In this document: in pieces, positions 17,446 through 26,809 of the stretch | How positions within the stretch are numbered: position 1 is the stretch's first letter | Layout: every line of letters starts with the position of its first letter | Assembly: GCA_014873095.1 (NCBI GenBank) | Contig: CP050848.1 | Location: 5,453,850 to 5,517,849, forward strand | DNA: 64,000 bases | Reading direction: 5' to 3' | Source of the DNA: Planctomycetales bacterium ZRK34 | GTDB lineage: Bacteria > Planctomycetota > Phycisphaerae > Phycisphaerales > Zrk34 | Made by a program: the position numbers and the translations under genes | Notes under the pieces: generated by a model | Databases searched by the model: none | Told to the model about the DNA's origin: nothing | Seen by the model: only the letters and a program-made list of their open reading frames with translations

Positions 17446-19013
17446 GTCGAGCCAAGAAGAAGACGCCCGTCAAGACAACGGTTCGGTGCGCCATCTACAC
17501 GCGCAAGTCCAGCGAGGAAGGCCTCGATCAGGAGTTCAACTCGCTCGATGCCCAGCGCGAAGCGGCCGAAGCGTTCATCGCCAGCCAGAAGGCCGAGGGC
17601 TGGACGGTACTGCCCGACCGCTACGACGATGGCGGCTACTCCGGTGGCAGCATGGAGCGGCCCGCGCTTGAGCGCCTGCTCCGCGACATCGACGCCGGAA
17701 AGGTCGACTGCGTGGTGGTCTACAAAGTCGACCGCCTCAGCCGATCGCTGATGGACTTCGCCCGCATCATGGAAACGTTCGAGCGCCAAGGCGTCTCGTT
17801 CGTCTCGGTCACGCAGCAATTCAACACCACCCATTCGATGGGCAGGTTGACGCTCAACATCCTGCTCAGCTTCGCCCAGTTCGAGCGAGAGATCATCGGC
17901 GAACGCATCCGCGACAAGCTGGCGGCGCAGGCCCGCAAGGGCAAGTGGACCGGCGGTGCCCCCGTGCTGGGCTACGACGTGGATCGGTCGGGACCGAGTC
18001 CGCACCTGGTCATCAACGCGAAGGAAGCCGCGCAGGTCCGTGAAATCTTCCAGATGTACCTGCGAGAGGCGGCGCTGCTGCCGGTGGTCAAGGAACTGGC
18101 CCGCCGCAACTGGGCGAACAAGCGCCGCACCACCAAGAAGGGAAAGCAGCTCGGCGGGCGTCCGTTCGATAAGGCGACGCTGTACGTCCTGCTGACCAAC
18201 CCGATCTACACCGGGCAGATGCCCTACAAGGGCGAGCTGTACCCAGGCGAGCACGAGCCGATCATCGACCGCGAACTGTTCGACAAGGTCCAGCACCAAC
18301 TCAAGGAGAATGGACGAACCGGCGGCGCGGAGGTGCGCAACAAATACGGCGCATTACTGCGGTGCCTGCTGCGGTGCAAGGGCTGCGGCACGGCCATGAC
18401 CCACACCTTCCATCGTGGCAAGGGCCGACACGTCTACCGGTATTACCGCTGCACGCACGAGATCAAGAACGGCCGCGATGCATGCTCGGCCGATTCACTG
18501 CCCGCCCAAGAGATCGAGGCCCTCGTCGTCGACGAGGTACGCCGGTTGGCCCACGACGAAGCGTTGCTCGCCCAGGTGCTCACGGACGCCCACGCGGCGA
18601 TCCACGCCGAACTGGCGGCCGCACAGCGCGACCTCGACGACCTGCGGCGGCAACTGGACCGTGACGGCCGGGAACTGAAACGACTGGCCGCCAGCGGGCG
18701 CACGGATGACGAGACGACGTCCCGCATCGCCGACCTGCACACTCGCCTCGCTGACGCGAAGCGGCAACAGCCACAACTGAAAGCCCGGGTCAGCGAACTC
18801 AACAATGAGATCGTCACGCACGCGGACGCCCGAGCCGCACTTGAGGAGTTCGATGACCTGTGGAAGAACCTGATCCCCCGCGAGCAGGCACGGCTCCTGA
18901 AGTTGCTGATTACCACGGTGGACTACGACGGGCAGGCCGGCACCGTGTCGGTCACCTTTCGCCCGACGAGCATCCGATCGCTGATTGACCGCCGACTGGA
19001 ACAAGCCGCATGA
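17442..19013 (+). CDS. Large serine recombinase (integrase)
   Basis: A 523-residue site-specific recombinase, the probable integrase of the element. The resolvase domain has the catalytic serine in CAIYTRKSSEE (Ser23 or 24), the VYKVDRLSRSLMDFARI helix and ERIRDKLAAQARKGKWTGGAPVLGY. A recombinase domain follows (KATLYVLLTNPIYTG), then a zinc ribbon (LLRCKGCGTAMTHTF...YYRCTH...CSAD) and a coiled-coil (residues ~375-460), the normal layout for large serine integrases. The N-terminal TRKSSEEGLDQEFNSLDAQREA is family-specific. It overlaps DUF2924 (upstream) and the HTH gene (downstream) by 4 bases each. Confidence 0.95.
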   Translation: MSRAKKKTPVKTTVRCAIYTRKSSEEGLDQEFNSLDAQREAAEAFIASQKAEGWTVLPDRYDDGGYSGGSMERPALERLLRDIDAGKVDCVVVYKVDRLSRSLMDFARIMETFERQGVSFVSVTQQFNTTHSMGRLTLNILLSFAQFEREIIGERIRDKLAAQARKGKWTGGAPVLGYDVDRSGPSPHLVINAKEAAQVREIFQMYLREAALLPVVKELARRNWANKRRTTKKGKQLGGRPFDKATLYVLLTNPIYTGQMPYKGELYPGEHEPIIDRELFDKVQHQLKENGRTGGAEVRNKYGALLRCLLRCKGCGTAMTHTFHRGKGRHVYRYYRCTHEIKNGRDACSADSLPAQEIEALVVDEVRRLAHDEALLAQVLTDAHAAIHAELAAAQRDLDDLRRQLDRDGRELKRLAASGRTDDETTSRIADLHTRLADAKRQQPQLKARVSELNNEIVTHADARAALEEFDDLWKNLIPREQARLLKLLITTVDYDGQAGTVSVTFRPTSIRSLIDRRLEQAA

Positions 19014-19474
19014 CAACCGTCACCCACGAAATCCACTTCGCCCGCAAGACACGCCGTAAGGTCATCAGGCCGGGCCCGCCTCCCGAGCCACCGCCCCCAA
19101 CAGGTCGCATCCCTCGCGTCTCGAAACTGATGGCCTTGGCGATCCGCTTCGACGAGATGCTCGCCAACGGCCAAGTCGCCAGCATGTCCGAACTCGCCCG
19201 TCTCGCCCACGTAACCCAGCCGCGCATGACGCAGATCATGAACCTGCTGCACCTCGCGCCGGATATTCAAGAGGAACTGCTGAACCTGCCACTCGTCCAG
19301 AGCGGCGACGACCCGATCACCGAGCGGGATATGCGGCCGATCACACAGCTACGGAATTGGCGTAAGCAGCGCAAGTTGAGAGGAACACGCACTCGCAGTC
19401 TTTCTGTCGACGCGCCTCCATCACCGAGCTCGAGCCCATGTCGTCTCAAGTCGACGCGCGAACTCCGCCAATAA
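19010..19474 (+). CDS. HTH protein accompanying the recombinase
   Basis: The 154-residue protein has a helix-turn-helix core MSELARLAHVTQPRMTQIMNLLHLAPDIQEELL at about residues 62-95, flanked by an N-terminal basic/proline stretch. Similar short HTH proteins follow recombinases of this kind. It overlaps the recombinase gene by 4 bases. The last ~40 residues (after RNWRKQRKL) are Ser/Pro/Arg-rich, unlike the rest, and overlap the tail of the convergent minus-strand gene; they may be a read-through created when the cargo block was inserted here. Confidence 0.75.
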   Translation: MTTVTHEIHFARKTRRKVIRPGPPPEPPPPTGRIPRVSKLMALAIRFDEMLANGQVASMSELARLAHVTQPRMTQIMNLLHLAPDIQEELLNLPLVQSGDDPITERDMRPITQLRNWRKQRKLRGTRTRSLSVDAPPSPSSSPCRLKSTRELRQ

Positions 19475-19693
19475 CTCAACATTTGCGTCCGTAAATCGAT
19501 CGGGAGCTCTTTCGCCTGCAATCCGTAGCAGGCTGCGGAAGGGTAGCAAGTACGGACACGACAGCCTCGCGTCACGCTTCTGCGAGCGGAGTGTCAAGAC
19601 CGGCACGGAGCCGCTGTATGACCGCTTGGTAGATTGGGCCAGAGCACAGAAGCCGAGCTTGGAGCCCTGCCACAAGAGGGTGCCGGCTTCCAC
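19421..19693 (-). pseudogene. Out-of-frame 3' continuation of the 19594-20607 gene
   Basis: On the minus strand, shifting frame near 19700 extends the upstream protein with a coherent sequence (DDVEAGTLLWQGSKLGF... LLRIAGERAPDRFTDANVELL), ending with a helix-like EFARRLETTWARAR at 19421. The uninterrupted frame instead ends in a Pro/Ser-rich tail that does not look like protein. The simplest reading is a one-base frameshift (natural or a sequencing error) that breaks the last gene of the cargo operon. Confidence 0.5.
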
Positions 19694-20607
19694 GTCGTCA
19701 GCGCCCCAAGCAGCAACTCCAACGAGAAATGCACACGACGATGCATCTCATAGGCAGCCCACGCCAGAGCGCAGTCAGCCGACTGACAACCGGGTGTCGT
19801 GACTCTCGCGTAGTGCTCAGCCAGGGCAGCAGACGACGAGCCAAAACCAGCCTGGATGGAACTCAACGCGAATCGAACGGTGGCAAGGAATCTGCTGTAG
19901 GTTTCCGTGTCCTGGTCTTCCTCTGGAGTAAGGAGCACCTTCTCAAGCAGTTCACGTTCTTCCTGAGAGTCAGGCTGGTCGAGCGCTCCGGCGGAGAATT
20001 GTGCGGCGTGCTGAGCAATGCTCTCGACGTCGATGGAACCGCCCTCAAGTATTCGCCGGACCACCGGGCTTTCGCCCAGATTCTGGCATCGAATCGCGTG
20101 CATGCGGCGGCCCCTGGGCGTGATCTTCGGGGCTTCCCACTTCCCCTCAATGGCATCATGGCCTACCAAGCCAATGGTGCGGCACGGCACGACATAGGTG
20201 CCGTAGGTGGCCCCGCCACGATCAAGCTTCAACGAGACCACGCTGCCGTTTGCCAGCAGGTCCATTTCGCCGCCGAACAAATCACTGCCAAGCAGTCCGC
20301 CGGTTCTTCGGCCAAGCTGCCTATCCGTCATCTGCGTTGCGGCGAGGACGACCAATTCCAGACGACGCTCGATGTCGTGAAACTCCTCCCAGTCGGGAGC
20401 ATGGGCCTTGCCCGAGTCGATGCCGCAGAGCGTGTAGTATTCCATGAGAACCCACGGCAGCAGCGACAAGTATCGTGCTCGCTGGGAGATTGTCGTAATG
20501 CCCGACACCCAGCCCTTCTCCAGGTCCTGATCCATCTTGCGAAGGCCAAGGATATCAAGGCCCCGGATGACTTCCTTCTCGCCGGCGTTCCAGAAGACCG
20601 TAGGCAT
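19594..20607 (-). CDS. Unrecognised protein at end of R-M/Septu operon
   Basis: Not assigned to a family with confidence. The start MPTVFWNAGEKEVIRGLDILGLRK is followed by GITTISQRARYLSLLPWVLMEYY (about residues 35-58), which recalls the N-terminal motif of DUF6361-like proteins seen in defence islands; this is from memory and unverified. The rest is alpha-helical with no catalytic motif that I can see. Start 20607 is preceded by GGGGGT; the gene follows hsdR by 16 bases, so it is part of the same operon. The C terminus seems frameshifted (see 19421-19693). Confidence 0.55.
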   Translation of the reverse strand: MPTVFWNAGEKEVIRGLDILGLRKMDQDLEKGWVSGITTISQRARYLSLLPWVLMEYYTLCGIDSGKAHAPDWEEFHDIERRLELVVLAATQMTDRQLGRRTGGLLGSDLFGGEMDLLANGSVVSLKLDRGGATYGTYVVPCRTIGLVGHDAIEGKWEAPKITPRGRRMHAIRCQNLGESPVVRRILEGGSIDVESIAQHAAQFSAGALDQPDSQEERELLEKVLLTPEEDQDTETYSRFLATVRFALSSIQAGFGSSSAALAEHYARVTTPGCQSADCALAWAAYEMHRRVHFSLELLLGALTTWKPAPSCGRAPSSASVLWPNLPSGHTAAPCRS

Positions 20608-20623
20608 CAGATACCCCCAACAC

Positions 20624-23600
20624 TCATGGTGCCCCACTCTCGGATCGGATGCGCCGGTACGCTTCCGCGCTTAACCATGTCGTTACGAGCTGTTGAAATC
20701 CCGGATCATTCATGAACTTGGCAAAGATCTCTTCATTCTGATCCATCCGCTCGACGAAGAGCGTCTCCAAAAGGTTCTTGAACACAAGCTCAAACTTGTC
20801 GTCGGGATTGACTACAGCAGCTCGCTTGATCGACTCATCAAGCACTGCGGCTTCTACCAATTGGTCGAAGAACAATTGGTCAGCCTGGTTGAAATCTGTG
20901 CCGAAACGGTCGTTGACCACATCAATCAAGCGCGAAAGCGGGGCCCTTTCTTCACGAACTACGCCTGACCCCACTTCCGACGGCCCGTCGAGCGCCTTTG
21001 CCTGCCCATCGCGAAGGCTGATTGACCCTTCGCTGATTCTCTGAAGCCGGTAGTAGTCCAGCCGGACCTCGTCGTCAAAATCGTAAGTGGGTCCACTGCT
21101 GCGACGCGGAAGCTTGGCGGACAGGTGGCGAAGGAATGTATAGAGCTTCTCCAAGTCAGAGTCTTGGTAAGGAATAACCTGGCTCAGGAAGCCATACAAG
21201 TTTTTGAAGGCCCGCACCTTGCCACGCCACAGCTCGATCGCATCTTCGTCCTCCGCAAGTCCGGCCTGAAACCGAGAGACCGCCGGATCGAGCGCGGCAT
21301 TCATGGCCTGATGATCCGCAACGCTCTGTCTCTGCCGTGGCTTGAAGTAGATGGCGCAGAATCGGTTGACTTCCTCAGGCAGGTACACTCCGGACGCATC
21401 TAGTTCAGCCTTGATCTCGTAGAGGCGAGCCGGGTCGACATCCTCCCCGATCTGGGCTCCCTCATAGTACGTCCTGAACGCCTCCTTGACCTCGTCACGA
21501 TTCTCCGGCACGAAGTCCAAGACAAACGTGTCTTCCTTGAGCGGATGTGTCCGATTCAAACGGGATAGCGTCTGGACCGCTTGTATCCCGGCGAGCCGTC
21601 TATCGACGAACATGGTGTGCAAGAGCGGCTGATCGAATCCCGTCTGATACTTCTCCGCGACCAGAAGGACTTGATATTCGCCGGTCGCGAAACGCTCTGG
21701 CAACTCCTTCTCACGGATGCCCTGGTTCATCTGCTCTTCCGTGTAGGTCACATCGGGAAGCTTGTCGTCCTGGACGGTCCCAGAGAAGGCCACAAGCGTG
21801 CGGATGGGATAGCCGTGTTCCTTGATGTACCTGTCGAACGCCTGCTTATAGCGTACGGCCTCGATCCGTGAACCTGTCAGGACCATGGCTTTCGCTCTGC
21901 CACCGATCTTGTGTCGTGTGACCGCTTGGAAGTGCTCGACCATGATGGTGGTCTTCTGGGCGACGTTGTGCGGGTGCAGCCTCAGGTATCTGGCAAGCGC
22001 CTTTGCTGCCTTCTTCCGTTCAACGTTCGGGTCATCCTCACAAGCCTTGAGCAGCTTGAAGTAGGTCTTGTACGTCACGTAGTTCTTCAGTACGTCGAGA
22101 ATGAAGCCTTCCTCAATGGCCTGCCGCATTGTGTACTGGTGGAACGCGCCGCCATTGCTGCCAAACACCTTCAGCGTCTTGTGCTTGGGAGTCGCGGTGA
22201 AGGCAAAGAAGCTCAAGTTAGCCTGGCGGCTGCGTTTGGCCATGCTGCGATAGAGTTCTTCCATATCCTCCGCGCCGTCTGCGGCGGCCATCTCTTTGGC
22301 CCTCTTGGCCAGCTCGTCACCGCCAAGCACGGCCTTTAGCTCCGTCGACGTCTCTCCCGACTGTGAGCTGTGCGCCTCGTCGATGATGACGGCGCATCGT
22401 CGGGTCCGCAAAAGTCCGTTGCCTGTCTTCCCCCTCTCTTCCGCTAGTTTAAGGAGTTGACGCGACACAAACGGGAACTTCTGCAGTGTCGTGATGATCA
22501 GCGGGACGGCGTTTTCGAGGGCCTCCGCAAGTTGCCGGGAGTCGTCATCGATCTTCTGCACGACTCCCATCTTGTGTTCAAACTGGTACACCGTATCTTG
22601 CAGCTGTTGATCCAGGACGACCCGATCAGTCACCACGATGACCGAGTCAAACACTCTCAGATCGTGCTCGTTGTGGAGAGATGACAGTCGGTGGGCCAGC
22701 CAGCCAATGGTATTGCTTTTGCCGCTTCCGGCCGAGTGCTCGATCAGATAGTTGTGACCGACTCCATGGTTACGGGCGGCTCCAACCAGCCTGCGGACGG
22801 CCTGAAGCTGGTGATATCTCGGAAAGATCATCGTTTCCCGCTTAACCTTCGACCCATCCTCAGCCCGCTTCTCCTCGACCTGGAGGTGAAGGAATCGAGC
22901 CAGCAGATCAAGCAGACTATCCCTCTCCAACACCTCCTCCCACAGGTAGCCCGTACGGTAGGTTCTGCCAGCGTCATCCGGGGGATTTCCAGCACCACCG
23001 ACATTGCCCTTATTGAAGGGCAGGAAATATGTGGCTGAGCCCGCTAGCCGCGTCGTCATGAACACCGCTTCCGTATCCACAGCAAAGTGGACAAGGGCCC
23101 GACGACGGAAGGCGAACAGCGTCTCGCGCGGATCGCGGTCTTGTTGGTACTGCCGCATCGCGTTCTCAACGGTCTGCCCGGATAGCGGGTTCTTCAGTTC
23201 CAGGGTGACCACTGGGATGCCGTTAAGGCTCAGCACCACATCAATGGATTTGTTCGAATCGGGGCGGAAGCGAAGCTGGCGGGTGATGCCGACATGATTT
23301 CTCTCATACTGCTGACCGAGTTCGGGATTCATGCCATGGGCGGCTTTGAAAAACGCAACACGCAATGTGCGTCCGTAGCATTTGAACCCGTGCCGCAGAG
23401 TAGCCAAGCTCCCATGGGAGTCCATCCACTTGCAGAGATCAGTCAGAATCTGTTCGCCGGTCCGATCACCATGCAAGGCCTGCAGCTTCGCCCATTCGAC
23501 TGGCTGCGTGTCGCGGATGAATGAAAGCACTTCATCGGGAAACACCGCGCTCTCGCGGTCAAACCCGTCACTTTTGACCGACACATAGCCGTTGGCCAAC

Positions 23601-23656
23601 AGGTGTTGTTCGATGACCGACTCGAAGGCAATCTCCCTGGTGTTGAATGCCGTCAT
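20624..23656 (-). CDS. hsdR: Type I restriction enzyme R subunit
   Basis: The motor and nuclease subunit of a type I restriction-modification complex, which translocates DNA with ATP and cuts unmethylated DNA. The 1010-residue protein has the N-terminal nuclease core (DVVLSLNGIPVVTLELKN, with ELK at about 153-155), helicase Walker A SAGSGKSNT (about 308-316), DEAH box (426-429), helicase C-terminal motifs (VAEKYQTGFDQPLLHTMFVDRRL...QTLSRLNRTHP) and a C-terminal assembly domain. Start 23656 overlaps the stop of the PtuB-like gene. Appears intact. Confidence 0.95.
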   Translation of the reverse strand: MTAFNTREIAFESVIEQHLLANGYVSVKSDGFDRESAVFPDEVLSFIRDTQPVEWAKLQALHGDRTGEQILTDLCKWMDSHGSLATLRHGFKCYGRTLRVAFFKAAHGMNPELGQQYERNHVGITRQLRFRPDSNKSIDVVLSLNGIPVVTLELKNPLSGQTVENAMRQYQQDRDPRETLFAFRRRALVHFAVDTEAVFMTTRLAGSATYFLPFNKGNVGGAGNPPDDAGRTYRTGYLWEEVLERDSLLDLLARFLHLQVEEKRAEDGSKVKRETMIFPRYHQLQAVRRLVGAARNHGVGHNYLIEHSAGSGKSNTIGWLAHRLSSLHNEHDLRVFDSVIVVTDRVVLDQQLQDTVYQFEHKMGVVQKIDDDSRQLAEALENAVPLIITTLQKFPFVSRQLLKLAEERGKTGNGLLRTRRCAVIIDEAHSSQSGETSTELKAVLGGDELAKRAKEMAAADGAEDMEELYRSMAKRSRQANLSFFAFTATPKHKTLKVFGSNGGAFHQYTMRQAIEEGFILDVLKNYVTYKTYFKLLKACEDDPNVERKKAAKALARYLRLHPHNVAQKTTIMVEHFQAVTRHKIGGRAKAMVLTGSRIEAVRYKQAFDRYIKEHGYPIRTLVAFSGTVQDDKLPDVTYTEEQMNQGIREKELPERFATGEYQVLLVAEKYQTGFDQPLLHTMFVDRRLAGIQAVQTLSRLNRTHPLKEDTFVLDFVPENRDEVKEAFRTYYEGAQIGEDVDPARLYEIKAELDASGVYLPEEVNRFCAIYFKPRQRQSVADHQAMNAALDPAVSRFQAGLAEDEDAIELWRGKVRAFKNLYGFLSQVIPYQDSDLEKLYTFLRHLSAKLPRRSSGPTYDFDDEVRLDYYRLQRISEGSISLRDGQAKALDGPSEVGSGVVREERAPLSRLIDVVNDRFGTDFNQADQLFFDQLVEAAVLDESIKRAAVVNPDDKFELVFKNLLETLFVERMDQNEEIFAKFMNDPGFQQLVTTWLSAEAYRRIRSESGAP

Positions 23657-24282
23657 GCGCGATTCTCCAGCTTTTGCCGCAACCACCACACCGCCACCTG
23701 GCGGTACGGCTGTAGCTCGCCGCCATCAGTCATTCGGTCGAGTTCTCGTTCGATGCGATCGGTCGGGATGGGTTTTTCAGCCTTCCACCAACCAAGAACA
23801 CCATCGAGAATGCCCTTCCGGTTGTTCCTGAGCAGAGCATGATTCAGATTTAGGACATTGTTCAGCTGGCCGTCAAACTCGGCATCATCGGATCGAACCG
23901 TCCCATCTGGATCGTACTTCAGGCGTGCTTCGATCTGGTGTGCTGGGTCGGCTGGATTCCAACGGATGTCGTCGTTGCCTTTGCGCGTATCGCAGTGCTG
24001 CAGGTGTCTCGGCAGTCCTTCCCCTCCAAGGCACGCGCCGAGCAGATTGCGGTATACAAGCTGCTGTTGCGGGTACGTTGCTTGACATTGCCAATGCTCG
24101 ATCTTCATGTCCCCCACGTTGGCGCGAATCCGGCCCATGCAGTAACAGCAAAGCCCTCGTTGCTCAGAGTGCAGCGCGACTCGCAGCCCATCCTTGTCCG
24201 CGTAGTTCTCGTAGTCACAATGCGGCGACTTGCGATGCTGGGTTAGGCTTGCTGGCTCCGCGCCCTTCGTGATGGCCCTCAT
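23653..24282 (-). CDS. PtuB-like HNH nuclease (Septu/retron-effector type)
   Basis: A 209-residue protein with a zinc/HNH core: CCYC (45-48), KIEHW (His63), YRNLL (Asn79), Cys84, HCDTRKG (96-102). The order matches the TIGR02646-type HNH proteins, which include PtuB of the Septu defence system and of the Ec78 retron. PtuB is the DNA-cutting effector restrained by PtuA. The gene overlaps the ATPase gene by 4 bases upstream and hsdR by 4 bases downstream. No reverse transcriptase or retron RNA is nearby, so a Septu-like rather than retron role is inferred. Confidence 0.8.
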   Translation of the reverse strand: MRAITKGAEPASLTQHRKSPHCDYENYADKDGLRVALHSEQRGLCCYCMGRIRANVGDMKIEHWQCQATYPQQQLVYRNLLGACLGGEGLPRHLQHCDTRKGNDDIRWNPADPAHQIEARLKYDPDGTVRSDDAEFDGQLNNVLNLNHALLRNNRKGILDGVLGWWKAEKPIPTDRIERELDRMTDGGELQPYRQVAVWWLRQKLENRA

Positions 24283-25523
24283 TCGTTCCCCCCCACAAAC
24301 TCGAGAAGTGTGCGTAAACGTGTGACTTCCGGGTCATCCTCGCCAAGATGATCTGCAAGCTTGCTCAATAACTCTCTCGCCTCGTCGAGTCTTGAGTCGC
24401 CCATGAGGCGGGAAAGCTTGGCCAGCAAATTATCGATCTCCTTGGCTCGTGGCTGGGAGTCCATGATCTCTTCGAGGACGCGACTCGAATCGACCCCGAA
24501 TGAGTGCGTTGGCGAGTACACCTGCCCATCCTTGATGATCTGGATTCGGCCGTGCTCGATCTCGCCAATGATCTGCGGGGAGTGTGTCGTGGCGACAAAC
24601 TGGCATTTCGGAAACGCCACCGTCAGATTGTCCACGATCAACCGCTGCCACTTGGGATGCAAGTGCAAGTCAAGCTCATCAATCAGGACGACCGCCTCTG
24701 CGTTCGCCGCCGGGTCCTTCATGCCCGGATTGGCTTGGATCAGACGGCGCGTCAAGTCCAGAACAAGTGCCAGCACGCCGCGCTCGCCATCGGAGAGCCA
24801 CGAGACATTCAGCGGCGTCTTGTCGCGGTCGATCATCAGCCCCTTTTCCTTATCTACCCTGAGACGCGAGAAGCCCGGCAGGAACCGCTGAACCACCTTC
24901 TCGAACGCCTTCAATGCCTTCCCGACATCGGGCTTTTCATCTTTCAGCGCAGCCTGAACGCGCATCCACGACGCGAACACACCTAACTGCAACGGACGCT
25001 CGGCCAGAGCGCCGGACAATGCCGCAGAGATATTGCCACCGGCTCGCCGACTGGAGGGACCACGCTCGGACGGCACCGCCCGACTGGTCGAGAAGAAGAT
25101 CGCAAAGGGCCGTCCACCCGAAGAGTTGTCAGCGGCCAGGTCGGGTGGGTCACCGAGGAACTCGCTCTTCGCCGGTGTCAGCACCACATCCTCGCGGGGC
25201 ATGCCCGCCTTTTTCTTTCTGGGAGCGCTGGTCTCACGTGGAACGTGGATCAGATACTCGTGTTCGATCTTACCGATGCCGATCCCGCATTGCACCGAAA
25301 GCGCCCCGCCCTCCACGCGAACATCATCCGGGGCGAAGCTCTCGGAATACGTCAGCCGGTTCATGTGCTTGACGACGGCCGACAGGGAAATCCGCAGCGC
25401 ATCCAGCACCGTTGTCTTGCCTACGCCATTGACGCCGACGATCAGGTTGAAGCCCGGCTGAAAGCGGAACTCCGCCGCTTCGATGGCGCGCAGGTTGGCG
25501 ATTTTCAGGCTGGTGACTCTCAT
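24279..25523 (-). CDS. PtuA-like AAA/ABC-type ATPase
   Basis: A 414-residue OLD/SMC-like ATPase: Walker A GVNGVGKTT (30-38), signature LSDGERG (243-249), Walker B VVLIDELD (278-285) and switch His in ATTHSPQII (about 314). The C-terminal helical part (VLEEIMDSQPRAKEIDNLL...GEDDPEVTRLRTLLEF) resembles PtuA of Septu systems, which senses infection and controls the HNH partner. It directly precedes and overlaps the PtuB-like gene and overlaps hsdS. No TOPRIM nuclease domain is evident, which argues against OLD nucleases. Confidence 0.8.
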   Translation of the reverse strand: MRVTSLKIANLRAIEAAEFRFQPGFNLIVGVNGVGKTTVLDALRISLSAVVKHMNRLTYSESFAPDDVRVEGGALSVQCGIGIGKIEHEYLIHVPRETSAPRKKKAGMPREDVVLTPAKSEFLGDPPDLAADNSSGGRPFAIFFSTSRAVPSERGPSSRRAGGNISAALSGALAERPLQLGVFASWMRVQAALKDEKPDVGKALKAFEKVVQRFLPGFSRLRVDKEKGLMIDRDKTPLNVSWLSDGERGVLALVLDLTRRLIQANPGMKDPAANAEAVVLIDELDLHLHPKWQRLIVDNLTVAFPKCQFVATTHSPQIIGEIEHGRIQIIKDGQVYSPTHSFGVDSSRVLEEIMDSQPRAKEIDNLLAKLSRLMGDSRLDEARELLSKLADHLGEDDPEVTRLRTLLEFVGGNE

Positions 25524-26809
25524 GCTGCGGCCTCCACATCAATGGCCCCGGTGACGGCGGCGGCGATCAGGGCAGCGCGACGCTCCTTGAGGAGTCGGAC
25601 TGTTCCTTGTGCGGATATGCTAATGGCGTCGAAGCGACGCGCCTGTGTCCGGATGAAGTCCGCGATCTCGATCTGCTCTTCCAACCGCGGGATCGGCAAC
25701 CAGACGTTCTTCACCGAGTCTTGCCCAATATTCTGCATTGAATTGCTGGCTCCGGTGGCATCACGCTCGAATTCGAAACGCCCGGCCGGGGATCGCAGAA
25801 GATAGACGAGGTATGGCTTGTGAATCGTCTTCGGGTTGAGGTGGAGGCGATACAGCTTGTCGCACAGGATGAGTTTGCGGCGAACCGTGCCCACGAGCGC
25901 GGTACTACCCAGTAACTGCACTGTGTTGGATCGGCTCATCAATACATCGCCCTCGACGACTTCGAGTTCAGGCTTCGGATCGAGATCAGGGGGAAGCGTC
26001 TTGTTCTCATCCGGATCGAACGCCATTCCGTTGACGCAGCCGGCCTTAAGAACGCCCCACTCGTCCGGTCCAGCCGGCATGTTCAGGCACTGGGGGGACC
26101 ACCCCTGCTCGATGTGGTTCATGTGGAACTTCAGCCGATCTACTGACCAATGCTTCGGAATCTCGCCGAGCCATTCGATGCCGGAGTGTTTCGTGGGGGC
26201 GGCGGGGTTGAGGCCGCGGGTGACGGCGTGGGTGATGAGGGCGCGGCGTTTCTCGGCCAGCAGGTCCAGCAGCCGCTCCTTGGCCACCACCATCGCATCC
26301 AGCTTCGCCGTCTCCCGGTCCAGGTAATCCGCAATCGCCCGCTGACGGTCGAGGGGGGGAAAAGGCACGGGGATCGCGGCCAGGTCGCTCGCATTGATCG
26401 CCGGATAGCTCACCCCGACCGAACGCCGCTCAACCTCGGCGAGGAAGCTCGGATCACGGAGAACGTAACGGCAGAAGCCGGGATCGAGTTTGTCTAGCAT
26501 GGGACGGATCACGGCGAATCCGGTCGAGACGATTAGGTTTGGCTGCGGCTCAATGATCGCAGCGATGGCTTGAAGATAGGTACGGACTGTCGAAATGATG
26601 ACGTCCCCGTGACGAACACGCCGTCGAGCCCGGGAGGGCGCGTCTTCAAAGCGGTAAGTCGCGGTGCCAGTGATGCCCGCGCCAGCTTCGACATTGCCGA
26701 TGTCGATGTACTCCAACTCCCAGTCCGGGTCGATGGATTCGGGCAGTGCCTCGTCATTGACGGTGGCGATGTACTTGATCTTGCGTGTTTCGCCAACTCC
26801 GGTGCTCAT
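25520..26809 (-). CDS. hsdS: Type I restriction specificity subunit
   Basis: The DNA-recognition subunit of the type I complex. Its 429 residues contain two target-recognition domains, each ended by a conserved helix: IPVPFPPLDRQRAIADYLDRETAKLDAMV (about 147-176) and IPRLEEQIEIADFIRTQARRFDAI (about 374-398). The middle hinge has the common GIEWLGEIPKHWSV. Two different TRDs predict a bipartite, asymmetric target; the bases cannot be read from sequence. It overlaps hsdM upstream and the PtuA-like gene downstream by 4 bases each. Confidence 0.95.
   Translation of the reverse strand: MSTGVGETRKIKYIATVNDEALPESIDPDWELEYIDIGNVEAGAGITGTATYRFEDAPSRARRRVRHGDVIISTVRTYLQAIAAIIEPQPNLIVSTGFAVIRPMLDKLDPGFCRYVLRDPSFLAEVERRSVGVSYPAINASDLAAIPVPFPPLDRQRAIADYLDRETAKLDAMVVAKERLLDLLAEKRRALITHAVTRGLNPAAPTKHSGIEWLGEIPKHWSVDRLKFHMNHIEQGWSPQCLNMPAGPDEWGVLKAGCVNGMAFDPDENKTLPPDLDPKPELEVVEGDVLMSRSNTVQLLGSTALVGTVRRKLILCDKLYRLHLNPKTIHKPYLVYLLRSPAGRFEFERDATGASNSMQNIGQDSVKNVWLPIPRLEEQIEIADFIRTQARRFDAISISAQGTVRLLKERRAALIAAAVTGAIDVEAAA

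Noticed and set aside
23653-25523. Retron with PtuAB effector
   Set aside because: No reverse transcriptase or retron RNA is nearby; the pair is better described as Septu-like.
24939-25523. OLD-family nuclease
   Set aside because: The ATPase lacks a visible TOPRIM domain and is paired with an HNH protein.
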